Shown here: in pieces, positions 28,881 to 39,687 of the stretch
Layout of the letters: the number at the start of each line of letters is the position of its first letter
Position numbering within the stretch: the first letter of the stretch is position 1
Assembly: GCF_003984625.1 (NCBI RefSeq)
Contig: NZ_RWKH01000003.1
Coordinates: 124,001-188,000, forward strand
From: Variovorax sp. DXTD-1
Lineage (GTDB): Bacteria; Pseudomonadota; Gammaproteobacteria; Burkholderiales; Burkholderiaceae_C
DNA length: 64,000 bases
Reading direction: 5' to 3'
The notes under the pieces: model-generated
The model's database searches: none
Told to the model about the DNA's origin: nothing
Seen by the model: the letters and a program-made list of their open reading frames with translations, nothing else
Made by a program: the position numbers and the translations under genes

Positions 28881-29515
28881 TCAGCGCTGCAGTTGGCTCG
28901 CGGCGCGTGCCAGCTGCTCGATCAGCGCCCAGTTGCCCTCACGGATGGCGTCGGTCGGCACGATCCACGAGCCCCCGACGCAAGCCACGTTCGAGAGCGC
29001 GAGAAACTCCGCCGCGTTGCCCGCATGGATGCCGCCGGTGGGGCAAAAGGTGACGTCGCCGAACGGCCCTTGCCAGGCCTTGAGCATCGGCAGCCCGCCC
29101 GCCTGCAGCGCGGGAAAGAACTTGAGCTCGGTATAGCCGTCTTCCTGCGCCGTCATGATCTCGCTGCCGGAGGCCACGCCGGGCAGCAGCGGCAGGCCGA
29201 GATCGTGGCAGGCCTTGCCCACCGCGCGCGTGTAGCCAGGGCTCACGCCGAACTTGGCACCCGCCAGGGCCGAGGCCTGCGCATCGGCCGCGCTGCGGAT
29301 GGTGCCCGCACCGGCCACGGCTTCGGGCACGTCCTTGGCAATGGCTTCGATGCATTCGAGCGCCTGCGGCGTGCGCAGCGTGACTTCGAGCATGCGGATG
29401 CCGCCGGCCACCAGCGCGCGCGCCAGTGGAATGGCATGTTTCACGTCGTTCAGCACGATGACCGGGATGACCGGTGCATCGCGCATGACGTCGAGTGCGG
29501 TGAGTTTGTTGTTAT

Positions 29516-29525
<10 letters not shown>
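28881..29525 (-). CDS. eda: KDPG aldolase of the Entner-Doudoroff pathway
   Basis: Eda splits 2-keto-3-deoxy-6-phosphogluconate to pyruvate and glyceraldehyde 3-phosphate. In the 214-residue protein the Schiff-base Lys is K135 in ELKFFPA and the Glu is E47 in [22 protein letters not shown] and [10 protein letters not shown] are family motifs. The gene overlaps the end of edd by 10 bases and precedes the HAD gene by two, which makes a tight edd-eda-HAD operon. Confidence 0.95.
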
Positions 29526-31342
<1,817 letters not shown>

Positions 31343-31502
31343 GGGGATGTATTCGGTCGCGCTGCCGGCAACTGGCCACTGTCACTTTTGCGACCTTCGA
31401 CTTGGAAGTCAATAGTACCAAGACAGCAGAACAAGGCCGATCGAAAACGGCCACCCTGGCAATACGAATCTACATCCGCGCGCCAACTTGAGCGAACGGC
31501 GC

Positions 31503-32054
31503 TCAATCGATCAGCTTGACCTCGACGCGGCGCGCCTCGGCGTTGTTGCCCGAACCTGCCGTGACGGCGGGCCTTTGCAGATCGACCTTGCTGGCGGGCA
31601 CGCCAAGGCCTACCAGCACGTCGCGGACCATATCGGCGCGTTTCTTGGCGAGCTGCTCGTTGAGGGCCGCGTCGCCGGTGGTGTCATGAAAGCCCGAGAC
31701 CACGGCCTTGCGGCCGCTCTCCACGCCCTTGATGACGGCGGCCAGCGCCTCGGCGGCACCGGGTGCGAGATCGGCGCTGCCGGTCGCGAAATAGAAGTTC
31801 ACCACGCCGTTGGCCACGCGGATGCTGGCGCCGTCGGGGATCACGACTGTGACCGTTTCGGTGACCTCGGCCACGGTGGTGGTGGGCGCCGGCGCCGCAG
31901 GGGCCGCTGCAGCCGCTACGGCGGGCCTGGCCTTTGCCGCCGCGTTCTTGCCCTTGTGCCAGAACGCGATGCCCAGTACGAAGGAGATCACCAGCGCGAT
32001 CAATATCACGAGAAACCCGAGGGCGAATTTTTGCTGGCTGTCGTCTTCATTCAT
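31503..32054 (-). CDS. Inner-membrane-anchored OmpA-like peptidoglycan-binding protein
   Basis: This protein of 183 residues has a short cytoplasmic N terminus, one membrane helix (FALGFLVILIALVISFVLGIAF), an Ala/Pro-rich linker and an OmpA-like domain from about residue 85. The domain shows FYFATGSADLAPGAAEALAAV, VVSGFHDTTGD and the closing ARRVEVKL, which are the peptidoglycan-binding hallmarks. It probably links the inner membrane to the cell wall. The ATG at MNEDDSQQK was preferred because it gives a short tail before the membrane helix; an in-frame start 18 codons upstream exists. It is divergent from chaC. Confidence 0.82.
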   Translation of the reverse strand: MNEDDSQQKFALGFLVILIALVISFVLGIAFWHKGKNAAAKARPAVAAAAAPAAPAPTTTVAEVTETVTVVIPDGASIRVANGVVNFYFATGSADLAPGAAEALAAVIKGVESGRKAVVSGFHDTTGDAALNEQLAKKRADMVRDVLVGLGVPASKVDLQRPAVTAGSGNNAEARRVEVKLID

Positions 32055-32177
32055 GGGTCTGCGTTCTCCGTAGGGAAGAGGTCGGTAAATAATGGTGCGG
32101 TGAACCATGATCGCCAAATTGTAGGCGCCGATGCCTCGGGCCCGGCACCCGATCCCGGACCACCGGGATTGGACCCG

Positions 32178-32933
32178 ATGCCGCGGCCGTTGCGCGACCC
32201 GCAGCCGATGCTCGAACAGGCCATCGCCGACTGGGGTGGCCGCGAGGATCTGTGGCTCTTCGGCTACGGCTCGCTCATCTGGCGCCCCGAGTTCGACTTT
32301 GCCGAGCGCCGGTTCGCCTGGGTGCATGGCTGGCATCGCGCGTTGAAGATGTGGAGCCGCATCAACCGCGGCAGCGTGCAGACGCCGGGCCTCGTCTTCG
32401 GCCTGCTGTCAGGCGGCAGTTGCCGCGGCATGGTGTTCCGGGTGCCAGCGTCCCAGGGTCTCGAAACCCTGCGCAGGCTCTGGCTGCGCGAAATGCCCAC
32501 CGGCGTGTACGACCCGAAATGGCTCAAGTGCGTCACACCCGAAGGCCCGGTGCGTGCGCTTGCCTTCACGCTCTCCAGGCGCAGCCCCAATTTCACGGGG
32601 GAGCTCAGCGACGAGCGTTATCGCCACATCTTCACCCATGCGGTGGGCCGCTACGGCAGCTCGCTCGACTACGCGCGCCAGACCTTGCTGGAGTTGCGCC
32701 GCCACTCGATTCACGATGCGGCACTGGCCCGGCTGGTTGCGCTGGCGCACGAGAGGCAAGAGCAGCAGGAGCAGCACGACCGTGAGGCGCAGCAGGCGCA
32801 ATCCGGCGCCGCGGCTGATTGCGGCACGCCTCCTGCTCCGGTATATGTTCCGGGGTCTCCGGACAAAAAGACTTCTTCTTCCCGTTCCTTTTCTTCTCAA
32901 CAATCTTCCGGACCGTCCAAGGAAAAACCATGA
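32178..32933 (+). CDS. chaC: ChaC-like glutathione-specific gamma-glutamylcyclotransferase
   Basis: ChaC enzymes degrade glutathione to 5-oxoproline and Cys-Gly. The 251-residue protein has the substrate loop WLFGYGSLIWRPEF near the start and the typical order GLVFGLLSGGSCRGMVFRV, then WLREMPTGVYDPKW. The region SPNFTGELSDERYRHIF resembles the later part of the family core. A charged Gln/Glu tail of about 50 residues is extra. Several ATG codons lie close together; MPRPLRDPQP was taken as start. It overlaps sodC by ATGA, which suggests joint response to redox stress. Confidence 0.85.
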   Translation: MPRPLRDPQPMLEQAIADWGGREDLWLFGYGSLIWRPEFDFAERRFAWVHGWHRALKMWSRINRGSVQTPGLVFGLLSGGSCRGMVFRVPASQGLETLRRLWLREMPTGVYDPKWLKCVTPEGPVRALAFTLSRRSPNFTGELSDERYRHIFTHAVGRYGSSLDYARQTLLELRRHSIHDAALARLVALAHERQEQQEQHDREAQQAQSGAAADCGTPPAPVYVPGSPDKKTSSSRSFSSQQSSGPSKEKP

Positions 32934-33472
32934 ACCATCGTCTCTCGATTGCCATCGGCACCGCCATTCTCGCCAGCGCCCTGCTTTCGGCCTGCGGCGG
33001 CATGATGGGCGGCAAGCCGAGCGCGGCCGCCGAACTGATGCCCACCGCGGCGATCTCGCCCAACCCCACGCGCGGCACGGTGACCTTCACCGCGCTGGAC
33101 CACGGCGTGCGGGTGGCCGGCGAAGTGCGCGGCCTGGCACCGGGCAGCGAGCACGGGTTCCACATCCATGAAAAGGGCGACTGCGGCGACAACGGCAACG
33201 CCTCGGGCGGCCACTTCAATCCCACCGGCGGCGCGCACGGCAAGTTCGGCGCGCCGGGCAGCCACGCCGGCGAGCTCCCCAGCCTCGTGGCCGATGCCAG
33301 CGGCGTGGCACGCTTCCGCGTCGACATCCACTCGATTTCGCTGACCGAAGGCGCCGCCAACAACGTGGTGGGCCGCGCGCTCGTCGTGCATCGCGACCGC
33401 GACGACTTCACGACCCAGCCAGCCGGCAATTCCGGCCCGCGCACGGCATGCGCAGTGATCGCGCGGCGCTGA
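32930..33472 (+). CDS. sodC: Periplasmic Cu,Zn superoxide dismutase, lipoprotein form
   Basis: SodC removes superoxide in the periplasm. The 180-residue protein has a lipobox LLSAC with C22. Copper ligands are readable at H78, H80, H95 and H154, and zinc ligands at H95, H103 and H112. C85 and C174 can form the disulfide. The fourth zinc ligand, normally Asp in HAGDLP, is Glu here (E115, HAGELP). The C-terminal QPAGNSGPRTACAVI matches the family. The start overlaps the chaC stop. It faces the next gene tail-to-tail, seven bases apart. Confidence 0.93.
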   Translation: MNHRLSIAIGTAILASALLSACGGMMGGKPSAAAELMPTAAISPNPTRGTVTFTALDHGVRVAGEVRGLAPGSEHGFHIHEKGDCGDNGNASGGHFNPTGGAHGKFGAPGSHAGELPSLVADASGVARFRVDIHSISLTEGAANNVVGRALVVHRDRDDFTTQPAGNSGPRTACAVIARR

Positions 33473-33479
33473 TCGCCGG

Positions 33480-34052
33480 TTAAGCCAAACCCGCCGAGCG
33501 CTCCCGCCAAAGGGCCTCGGCGTGCGCCAGGGCCTCCGGCGTGTCGATGTCGGTCACGATGCCCACGTCGTCCACCACAAGGTCGGCCACCGCATCGATG
33601 GCGCGCATGGCCTTCAGGATGGGCGCGGCGCCGAAGTTTCCCTGCAGCGCCGCGAGCTGCGCGCGGCATCCGGCCGCAAAGCCCACCGGATGGCCGCGCT
33701 CGCCCTTGTATTGCGGCTGCGCAGCGCACGTGCGGCCGGTGAGGGCCCCCGCCACCGCGCGCAGCGTTTCAGGGCGCACCAGCGGCAGGTCGCCCGGCAG
33801 GATCAGCCAGCCGGCGGCGTCGGGCGTGGCCCGCACCGCGGCGGCAATCGAATCGCCCATGCCTGGGTGCCCGGCGTCTTCCAGGCGCCAGGGCAGTCCG
33901 CTGGCGCGAACGGCATCGAGCGTTCGCTCGAGTACCGGCTTGCCCGCGAGCGGCGCCTGCAGCTTGGAGCCCACGCCGCCGGCCGCGTTGAAACGCTCGC
34001 CCCGCCCCGAAGCCAGCACGATCACCCACGGAGAATTTGCCTTTGTCGCCAT
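33480..34052 (-). CDS. MobA-like nucleotidyltransferase (molybdenum cofactor cytidylyl/guanylyl type)
   Basis: This protein of 190 residues has the MobA/MocA nucleotidyltransferase fold: the nucleotide loop [17 protein letters not shown] at the N terminus, a Lys in [15 protein letters not shown], the metal Asp in [12 protein letters not shown] and GHPVGF. This group attaches CMP or GMP to molybdopterin; MocA-type enzymes carry the GHP motif. The conserved start region is [14 protein letters not shown]. No molybdoenzyme gene lies near it, so its client is unknown. Confidence 0.82.
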   Translation of the reverse strand: MATKANSPWVIVLASGRGERFNAAGGVGSKLQAPLAGKPVLERTLDAVRASGLPWRLEDAGHPGMGDSIAAAVRATPDAAGWLILPGDLPLVRPETLRAVAGALTGRTCAAQPQYKGERGHPVGFAAGCRAQLAALQGNFGAAPILKAMRAIDAVADLVVDDVGIVTDIDTPEALAHAEALWRERSAGLA

Positions 34053-34107
34053 GGGCCGAGTATGTGCGCGGAATGGCGGCGGGCAAGGCTTGCGCAACAA
34101 TGTCGGC

Positions 34108-34761
34108 ATGACCTCTTCTCCAACCAACGAAACGTTGGCCGCGCTGCGCAAGAGCTACGAGCGGGCCGAACTCGGCGAAACCCACAGCGCCGACGATCCG
34201 CTGAAGCAGTTCGAACGCTGGCTCGGCGAAGCCATCGACGCCCAGGTGCCCGAGCCCAATGCCATGACCCTGTGCACCGTGGGCAGCGACCTGCGGCCTT
34301 CGAGCCGCATCGTGCTCATCAAGGGCTATGACGCGCGCGGAGTCGTCTGGTACACCAACTACGAAAGCCGCAAGGGGCGCGAGCTGTCGGGCAATCCGTA
34401 TGCGGCGTTGCAGTTCCACTGGGTCGAGCTCGAACGCGTGGTGCGCATCGAGGGCCGGGTCGAGAAAACCAGCGCGGAGGAAAGCGACATCTACTTTGCC
34501 AGCCGCCCACTGGACTCGCGCATCGGCGCCTGGGCCAGCCCGCAGAGCGAAGTGATCAGCGGCCGCGACGTGCTGGTGAAGAACGCCGCCGTGGCTGCCG
34601 CCAAGCACCTGCTGTCGCCGCCGCGCCCGCCGCATTGGGGCGGCTACCGGCTTGTGCCCGACCGTTGGGAATTCTGGCAAGGCCGCAAGAGCCGCCTGCA
34701 CGACCGGCTGCGCTACCGGCTCGAAGGCGGCAACTGGGTGCGCGAACGGCTCGCACCCTGA
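34108..34761 (+). CDS. pdxH: Pyridoxamine 5'-phosphate oxidase
   Basis: PdxH is the FMN enzyme that makes pyridoxal 5'-phosphate. It has 217 residues. Motifs: [12 protein letters not shown] and [13 protein letters not shown] at the start, [29 protein letters not shown] for FMN and substrate, and the C-terminal [19 protein letters not shown] with RLHDRLRY. It is complete and stands alone, convergent with an OmpA-type lipoprotein gene six bases away. Confidence 0.95.
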   Translation: MTSSPTNETLAALRKSYERAELGETHSADDPLKQFERWLGEAIDAQVPEPNAMTLCTVGSDLRPSSRIVLIKGYDARGVVWYTNYESRKGRELSGNPYAALQFHWVELERVVRIEGRVEKTSAEESDIYFASRPLDSRIGAWASPQSEVISGRDVLVKNAAVAAAKHLLSPPRPPHWGGYRLVPDRWEFWQGRKSRLHDRLRYRLEGGNWVRERLAP

Positions 34762-34767
34762 GTCCGG

Positions 34768-35970
34768 TCAGGCCTCGCAGGCCGCGACCTTGAATTCGAC
34801 GCGGCGATCCAGCGCATCGCTTGCGTCGTCCGCCCCGGTGCCGACGATGTTCTCGCGGAACCCCATGCCCGATTCGCGCAGCTTTTTCGACAGAGGCGGC
34901 GCCTCGCCCACGAGCCGGGTCTTCACGCTCACCGCGCGCTGCAGCGAGAGGCGCTCGTTGACCGCCTCGGGGCCGGTGCGGCTCGTGTGGCCCGTGACCA
35001 CCACGCATGAATCGATCTGCGCCGCCTGGCGCGCGATCTGCCTCAGCCACATCGGATAGGCGGCGCTGATCTTCGGGTCGGCGAGGAAGTCGGTCGAGCC
35101 TGGCTTGAACAGGAACTTCACGCTCAGGTTGTTGGTTTCCAACCCGAGCCGCGCCAGGGTGCCGAAGGTTTTTTCCGCATCGGCCGCGCGGCCCAGATGC
35201 GCCTGCGTGAGGTACAGGCCGCTGTAGATGCGCAACTGCTGCCCGTCGGGCCGGCGCGATGCGGCTTCGTAGCGGCTCAGGGCTTCGCTCATGCGGCCGG
35301 CCTCGTAGGCGGCGGTGGCTTCCTGCAGCACCGTCGAGGTGGGCAGGCGCTCCAGGTAGAGCGCGTCGGCTGCTTGCCCCGGCTGCGTTTCGGCGGTGCG
35401 AATGTAGCCTTCCACGCCGCGGTCCTTGCCGTTCACCGGGCTGTCGCGAAAGAAGGCCGTCGGCCGCGTGTCGAGCGTGGTATCGCTGATGCGCGCCACC
35501 GATTGCGCGATGACCACGCCGCTCTTGATTTCCGTCAGCGCCAGGTTGAGGCGGTAACGCCCATCGGACGAATCCTTGTCGCGCACCAGCGTGCCATTCA
35601 GCACGTATTGGGCGCGCTCGATCTCGGCGCTGTTGAACGGCGTGACGGTGAACTGCTTGAACTGCGACTGCATCCGCTGCACCACGCGCTGCTCGGCCAC
35701 GCGCGTCACTTCGGTCTGCTGGCCGCTCGAACCCTCGAGCAGCGGATCGATCACGATGCGGCTCTGCTTGATGGTCGACTCCACCTTGGCCAGGAAGGCC
35801 GGCAGCTTCTGCGTCTGCACGATCAGGTCGTCCACCGCCTGGTTGACGGCCTGCTCGAAAGGCATGGCGTTGCCCGGCGCTGGCCGGTGCGCGCACGCAA
35901 CGGAAAGCACCGCGGCGCACAGCGCGAGCACGCGCAGCACGGTCCCGATCGGTTGGATGGTCTTCATCAT
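34768..35970 (-). CDS. OmpA-family lipoprotein with FlgO/LpoB-like and repeat domains
   Basis: This predicted outer-membrane lipoprotein of 400 residues has lipobox LSVAC with C26. The first domain (about 35-195) contains AQYVLNGTLV, then YRLNLALTEIKSGVVIAQSVARI, which recalls the FlgO/LpoB/CsgG fold. A helical stretch (TAAYEAGRMSEALSRYEAA) resembles one or two TPR units. The C-terminal third is OmpA-like, with VVVTGHTSRTG and DRRVEFKV. The start was chosen at the third codon ATG, where AGGAG lies 9 bases upstream and the stop of the previous gene overlaps (TGATG). It is coupled to the small Pro-rich gene before it. Function is unknown; a cell-wall-linked envelope role is likely. Confidence 0.75.
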   Translation of the reverse strand: MMKTIQPIGTVLRVLALCAAVLSVACAHRPAPGNAMPFEQAVNQAVDDLIVQTQKLPAFLAKVESTIKQSRIVIDPLLEGSSGQQTEVTRVAEQRVVQRMQSQFKQFTVTPFNSAEIERAQYVLNGTLVRDKDSSDGRYRLNLALTEIKSGVVIAQSVARISDTTLDTRPTAFFRDSPVNGKDRGVEGYIRTAETQPGQAADALYLERLPTSTVLQEATAAYEAGRMSEALSRYEAASRRPDGQQLRIYSGLYLTQAHLGRAADAEKTFGTLARLGLETNNLSVKFLFKPGSTDFLADPKISAAYPMWLRQIARQAAQIDSCVVVTGHTSRTGPEAVNERLSLQRAVSVKTRLVGEAPPLSKKLRESGMGFRENIVGTGADDASDALDRRVEFKVAACEA

Positions 35971-36371
35971 CAGCATTGGCTCCTCAAGATCTTCATGTCT
36001 TCGTCCGACAGCGGCTCACCCACCGCTGCGCGCATGTTGATTTCGCTGCAGCGCCTGGAGAGCGGCGGCTTTGTGGGGGCCACGGGCTTCTCCACCTCCG
36101 GCACTGTGAGCGGCGCCGGCTGCGCGGCCACCGCGACCGCCTGCGGCCTGGGCCGCGTTGCCGCAGCCGGCTTGGGCCCCGCTGGCCTGGCTGCCGGTGG
36201 CTCGGCTGCCGGCGGCACCGCCTCCCTCGGTACCCCCGCCGAAAGGCACGGCGTCCTGCACGGCTTGGTATCTGCCGTGGCCGTCGCAGCAAACGTGGCA
36301 CAGCACAGCGCGACCACCATCGCGATCGGCGCCATGGCGGAAAACGGCGAAGACCGCACCTGGTAAATCAT
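35970..36371 (-). CDS. Small Pro/Ala-rich periplasmic protein with paired Cys
   Basis: No family is recognised. The protein (133 residues from this start) begins with a hydrophobic signal-like segment (APIAMVVALCCATFAATATA). A Cys pair (KPCRTPC), about 50 residues of Pro/Ala-rich linker, and a short C-terminal block RRCSEINMRAAVGEPLSDEDMKILRSQC follow. Its stop overlaps the start of the OmpA-type lipoprotein gene, so the two products probably act together at the envelope. The start is uncertain: ATG codons at 36371 and 36335 are both possible. Confidence 0.55.
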   Translation of the reverse strand: MIYQVRSSPFSAMAPIAMVVALCCATFAATATADTKPCRTPCLSAGVPREAVPPAAEPPAARPAGPKPAAATRPRPQAVAVAAQPAPLTVPEVEKPVAPTKPPLSRRCSEINMRAAVGEPLSDEDMKILRSQC

Positions 36372-36463
36372 CAGCCCGCAAATGTAGAGCGGCAGGCGCC
36401 GCTCGCCATCTCGCCAAATGGCCACCCTGCCGAACGGCATAGGCGCCCGGCGCTACTAGAACT

Positions 36464-37414
36464 TCAGGGGAGCCACTGCACCAGCGTCATCACCAGCGTG
36501 AGCGTGGCCAGCGCGAGCACCGTCGACACGGCCACGCTGGCCGTCACCAGGTCTTCGGCCGTGCGGTAGCGCTGCGAAAAAAGAAAGACGTTAGCGCCGA
36601 TTGGGAGCGCAGCCGCCACCACCATCACGGTGAGGGGAATGCCGCGCACGCCCAGCAGCCAGCCGATGCCGGCCACGAGCAGCGGATGCAGCAGGTTCTT
36701 CACCAGGGCCTGCACCGTGGCACCGCGCCAGTGCCGGCCGATGGGCGTCAGCGCCAGCGTGATGCCCACCATGACGAGTGCCACCGGGCCGAAGGCCTGC
36801 CCGAGCAGCATGATCGGCTTGTCGAGAAAGTCGGGCATCACGAGCCCCGTCTGCGCGAACAGCAGCCCCGCGATGATCGGCATCGGCACCGGGTGAATGA
36901 TGGCGTTGCGGAGAGCCCTCAACACCGTGCGAACCATGGAGCGCTTCTCCTCCCCGCTCACCACCGCGTGCTCGCGCGCGACGGCCAACTCCAGCACCAC
37001 GGTGGCGCTCGTCAACAGCACCAGCGAGTGGAGCGAGATCAGCGTGAGCAGCACCACCATGCCCTGCTCTCCGTAGGCCAGGCCGACCAGCACGATGCCG
37101 ATCATCACGGTGTTGCTGTAGGTGTTGGCCAGCGCAATGACGGCTGCCGTGCGGTTGAAGCCGCGCAGCGCCAGCGTGCCCGCGAACAGCAGGCCCGAGG
37201 CGATGAAGTACGCCGCCACGGGCTTGAGGCTGAGTTCTTCCACGTGCACCGTGCTCATCGCCCGGAACAGCAGCGCGGGTGCAAGCAGCAGGAAGATCAG
37301 GTTGGAAAGGTCCTTGACGGCGTTGCCGCCGATCCAGCGGCGCCGGCCGGCCAGGTAGCCTGCTGCGATCAGGACGACGACCGGCAGCAGCGAGGAAATG
37401 ACGAACGGGTTCAC
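36464..37414 (-). CDS. AEC-family (auxin efflux carrier-like) transporter
   Basis: This membrane protein of 316 residues has about 10 helices in two halves, starting VISSLLPVVVLIAAGYLAGRRR as in bacterial AEC carriers. ANTYSNTVMIGIVLVGLAYGE and HPVPMPIIAGLLF match conserved stretches of the family, the second at the start of the C-terminal half. Characterised bacterial members move malate, malonate or other carboxylates. The substrate here is unknown. It follows the ZnuD-like receptor gene after a gap that holds a hairpin. Confidence 0.87.
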   Translation of the reverse strand: MNPFVISSLLPVVVLIAAGYLAGRRRWIGGNAVKDLSNLIFLLLAPALLFRAMSTVHVEELSLKPVAAYFIASGLLFAGTLALRGFNRTAAVIALANTYSNTVMIGIVLVGLAYGEQGMVVLLTLISLHSLVLLTSATVVLELAVAREHAVVSGEEKRSMVRTVLRALRNAIIHPVPMPIIAGLLFAQTGLVMPDFLDKPIMLLGQAFGPVALVMVGITLALTPIGRHWRGATVQALVKNLLHPLLVAGIGWLLGVRGIPLTVMVVAAALPIGANVFLFSQRYRTAEDLVTASVAVSTVLALATLTLVMTLVQWLP

Positions 37415-37447
37415 CCGGTCGAGGATAGCCGAGGGTGCGTTCAGCCC

Positions 37448-37480
37448 GGCCTGCCCTTTCCTTTCGAGAAAGAGCAGGCC
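37448..37480 (-). terminator. Long hairpin between the TonB receptor and AEC carrier genes
   Basis: Arms of 13 bases (GGCCTGCTCTTTC and complement, 12 of 13 paired) enclose a 7-base loop, 15 bases after the receptor stop. There is no T run on either strand, so it may be a weak terminator or an mRNA 3'-end stabiliser. Confidence 0.4.
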
Positions 37481-37494
37481 TGATGGGCTTCAGG

Positions 37495-39609
37495 TCAGAA
37501 CGTCACGCGCAGGCCGACCTTCAGCGAGCGCCCCGGCAGCGGTGCGTTCGGGTACACCGTCGTCGTCAGGATCGACGTCGGGCTGTAGGCCAGCTTGTTG
37601 GTGATGTTGTCGACACGCGCGTACCAGGTGAGGTTGGTGCGCTGCACCTTCATGCGGTACGTGACGGCCGCATTCCACAGCGTGTAGGAGTCGATCTCGC
37701 GCGCACCCACGCTCGGCACCCGGCGCTGCGCCGCGTTGTAGTCGAAGCCCAGGCGCGCACCCCACGGGCCGTTGCCGTAGGCGAGCGTGGCGCCCAGCCG
37801 CAGCGGCGCAATGCGGGGCAGCGGCTCGCCGGTGTCGAGGTTCTTGGCCCGCACGATGTCGCCACGCCATTCGAGGTCGAGCGTCGAGCCGTCCGCCGAA
37901 CGCGCGAAGCCATCGGTGCCCAGCAGGCGCAGGTTGCCGTTCGCCTCGATGCCGGTGAACCGCGCGCGCACGCCGCTGTAGAGGTACTCGGCCAGCGTGT
38001 CCGTCGCCTCCGGGTCGGTCACCACCTGGCCCTCTTCGTCGAGCGTGCGGCCCGATGCCGTCAGGCCGATGTAGTTGCGAAAGCGGGTGACATAGGCATT
38101 GACGCGGGCCGTGTTGGCGCCCGACTTCCATTGCGCCCCCAGGTCGAACCCGGTCGACTTTTCCTTCTCGAGGTTCGGGTTGCCGACCTCCCATGCGGCC
38201 GTTGCCACGTGCGGGCCATTGGCAAGCAGCTCATAGTCCTTCGGTGCCCGCTCGGTGTAGGCCAGGTTCGAGGTGAGCTGCCACTGCGGTGTCAGGTTCA
38301 CCAGCGCGCCCAGGGCCGCGCTGTGCGGGTTGAAGGTGCGCTCGCCAACGGCAAAGCGCGTCACCGTCGGATCGTCCGGATAGCCGAGCGAGGTGACGCG
38401 GACCTTCTCGGTGCGCGCGCCAAAACTCAGCCGGCCCCATGAGGTACCGAGCTCTTCGTACATGAACAGCGCGTTGGAGCGCGTGCGGCTGTGCGGCGCA
38501 AAGGCTTCGGCGCCGTCCGCGGCGAAGCGGTTGGTTTCGCTGCTGAAGCCGACCAGGCCTTCGAGGTTGCCGATCTTCCGGTGGCGCGCCTCGATGCGCA
38601 CATCGTTGCTCATGTTCGAGAAGGTGGTGCCGGCTTCGCGGCCTTCGAATTCGGTGTGGCGGTAGTCGGTGTGGCTGAGCTTGGCGTGAACGCTGCTGAT
38701 GATGCCGCCCGGGCGCCACTCGCCTTCGAGCGCATAGCGGTCGGACTTCATGCCGATGGTCACGTCGTCTTCAGCCACGGTGCCGTAGTTGCTGCGGTAG
38801 GTGCTGGCCGAAGCGCCGATCCAGCCCCGGTCGAAGAACAGCGTGCCGCCCACCGCGCCGCCGTGCGCTTCGTTGGCTGAATTGCAGATCCTGCGCGCGA
38901 GCGTGGGACGGCCGGGCTTGGTGCACTCCAGGTCGATGGGCACCGAGACATCCTTGGAGTCGCGATTGAACGCATCGACGTGCAGCGCGAAGCGGTCGTT
39001 GCCACCCTCGAGCACCACACCGCCGTTCTTCTCTTTGTTGCCGGTCGAAAAGCCCAGGTCGGCACGGCCGCCGAAGCCGTTGATCGGCTCGGTGGGAATG
39101 CGGTTGTCGATCACGTTGACCACACCGCCCACCGCGCTGCCGCCGTACTGCAGCGCCGAAGGCCCGCGCAGCACTTCGACGCGCTCGGTCACCAGCGAAT
39201 CCACCGGCACCGCGTGGTCGTAGCTCAGCGCCGAAGCATCGGGCGCGCCGCCGCCGTTCTGCAGGATGCGGATGCGGTCGCCGTCCAGCCCGCGAATGAT
39301 CGGCCGGCTCGCGTTGGGGCCGAAGTAGCTGCTGCTCACGCCGGGCAGGTTGTTGAGCGTTTCGCCGAGCGTCGATTCGGAGCGCATCAGGAGCTTGTCG
39401 CCCGAGAGCGTGGTGGTGGGCGCAATGAGGTCGGCCGCGCCCAGCGGATTGCCGGTCACGGCAATCTCAGGCAGGGTGGCCGCGGGCGCTTCGGCGGGTT
39501 GCGCCTGAGGGGCCGGCTGCGGCTGCGGCTGCGCCTGGGCCATGGCAGCGAAAGAAGCCAGCGAAAGAACGGCAGCGCCGATGGCGTTGCGACGGAAATT
39601 GGGAATCAT
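37495..39609 (-). CDS. TonB-dependent outer-membrane receptor, ZnuD-like
   Basis: This TonB-dependent receptor of 704 residues has a signal peptide of about 26 residues, a TonB-box-like LPEIAVTG (46-53), a plug domain (SESTLGETLNNLPGVSSSYFGPNASRPIIRG-type start near residue 77) and a 22-strand barrel ending in F. The plug wording (GPNASRPIIRGLDGDRIRILQNG) is that of the ZnuD/CirA-like group linked to zinc or copper. Two Cys (ECTKPG and RICNS) in an extracellular loop are also seen in ZnuD-like proteins. The neighbour upstream encodes a DUF2946-type protein with many His, which supports a metal role. I saw no Zur-like box. Confidence 0.87.
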   Translation of the reverse strand: MIPNFRRNAIGAAVLSLASFAAMAQAQPQPQPAPQAQPAEAPAATLPEIAVTGNPLGAADLIAPTTTLSGDKLLMRSESTLGETLNNLPGVSSSYFGPNASRPIIRGLDGDRIRILQNGGGAPDASALSYDHAVPVDSLVTERVEVLRGPSALQYGGSAVGGVVNVIDNRIPTEPINGFGGRADLGFSTGNKEKNGGVVLEGGNDRFALHVDAFNRDSKDVSVPIDLECTKPGRPTLARRICNSANEAHGGAVGGTLFFDRGWIGASASTYRSNYGTVAEDDVTIGMKSDRYALEGEWRPGGIISSVHAKLSHTDYRHTEFEGREAGTTFSNMSNDVRIEARHRKIGNLEGLVGFSSETNRFAADGAEAFAPHSRTRSNALFMYEELGTSWGRLSFGARTEKVRVTSLGYPDDPTVTRFAVGERTFNPHSAALGALVNLTPQWQLTSNLAYTERAPKDYELLANGPHVATAAWEVGNPNLEKEKSTGFDLGAQWKSGANTARVNAYVTRFRNYIGLTASGRTLDEEGQVVTDPEATDTLAEYLYSGVRARFTGIEANGNLRLLGTDGFARSADGSTLDLEWRGDIVRAKNLDTGEPLPRIAPLRLGATLAYGNGPWGARLGFDYNAAQRRVPSVGAREIDSYTLWNAAVTYRMKVQRTNLTWYARVDNITNKLAYSPTSILTTTVYPNAPLPGRSLKVGLRVTF

Positions 39610-39687
39610 GGATGAGCACTCGTTGAATCAAGGGACGATCTGCCGCCACCGCAAAGCGCGGCCGCAGCAACCGGAACACGGAAAGAT

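Noticed and set aside
31343..31502. GACTTGGAAGTC in the edd upstream region as an operator
   Set aside because: Only 5-bp arms and no similarity to known regulators of Entner-Doudoroff genes that I could defend.
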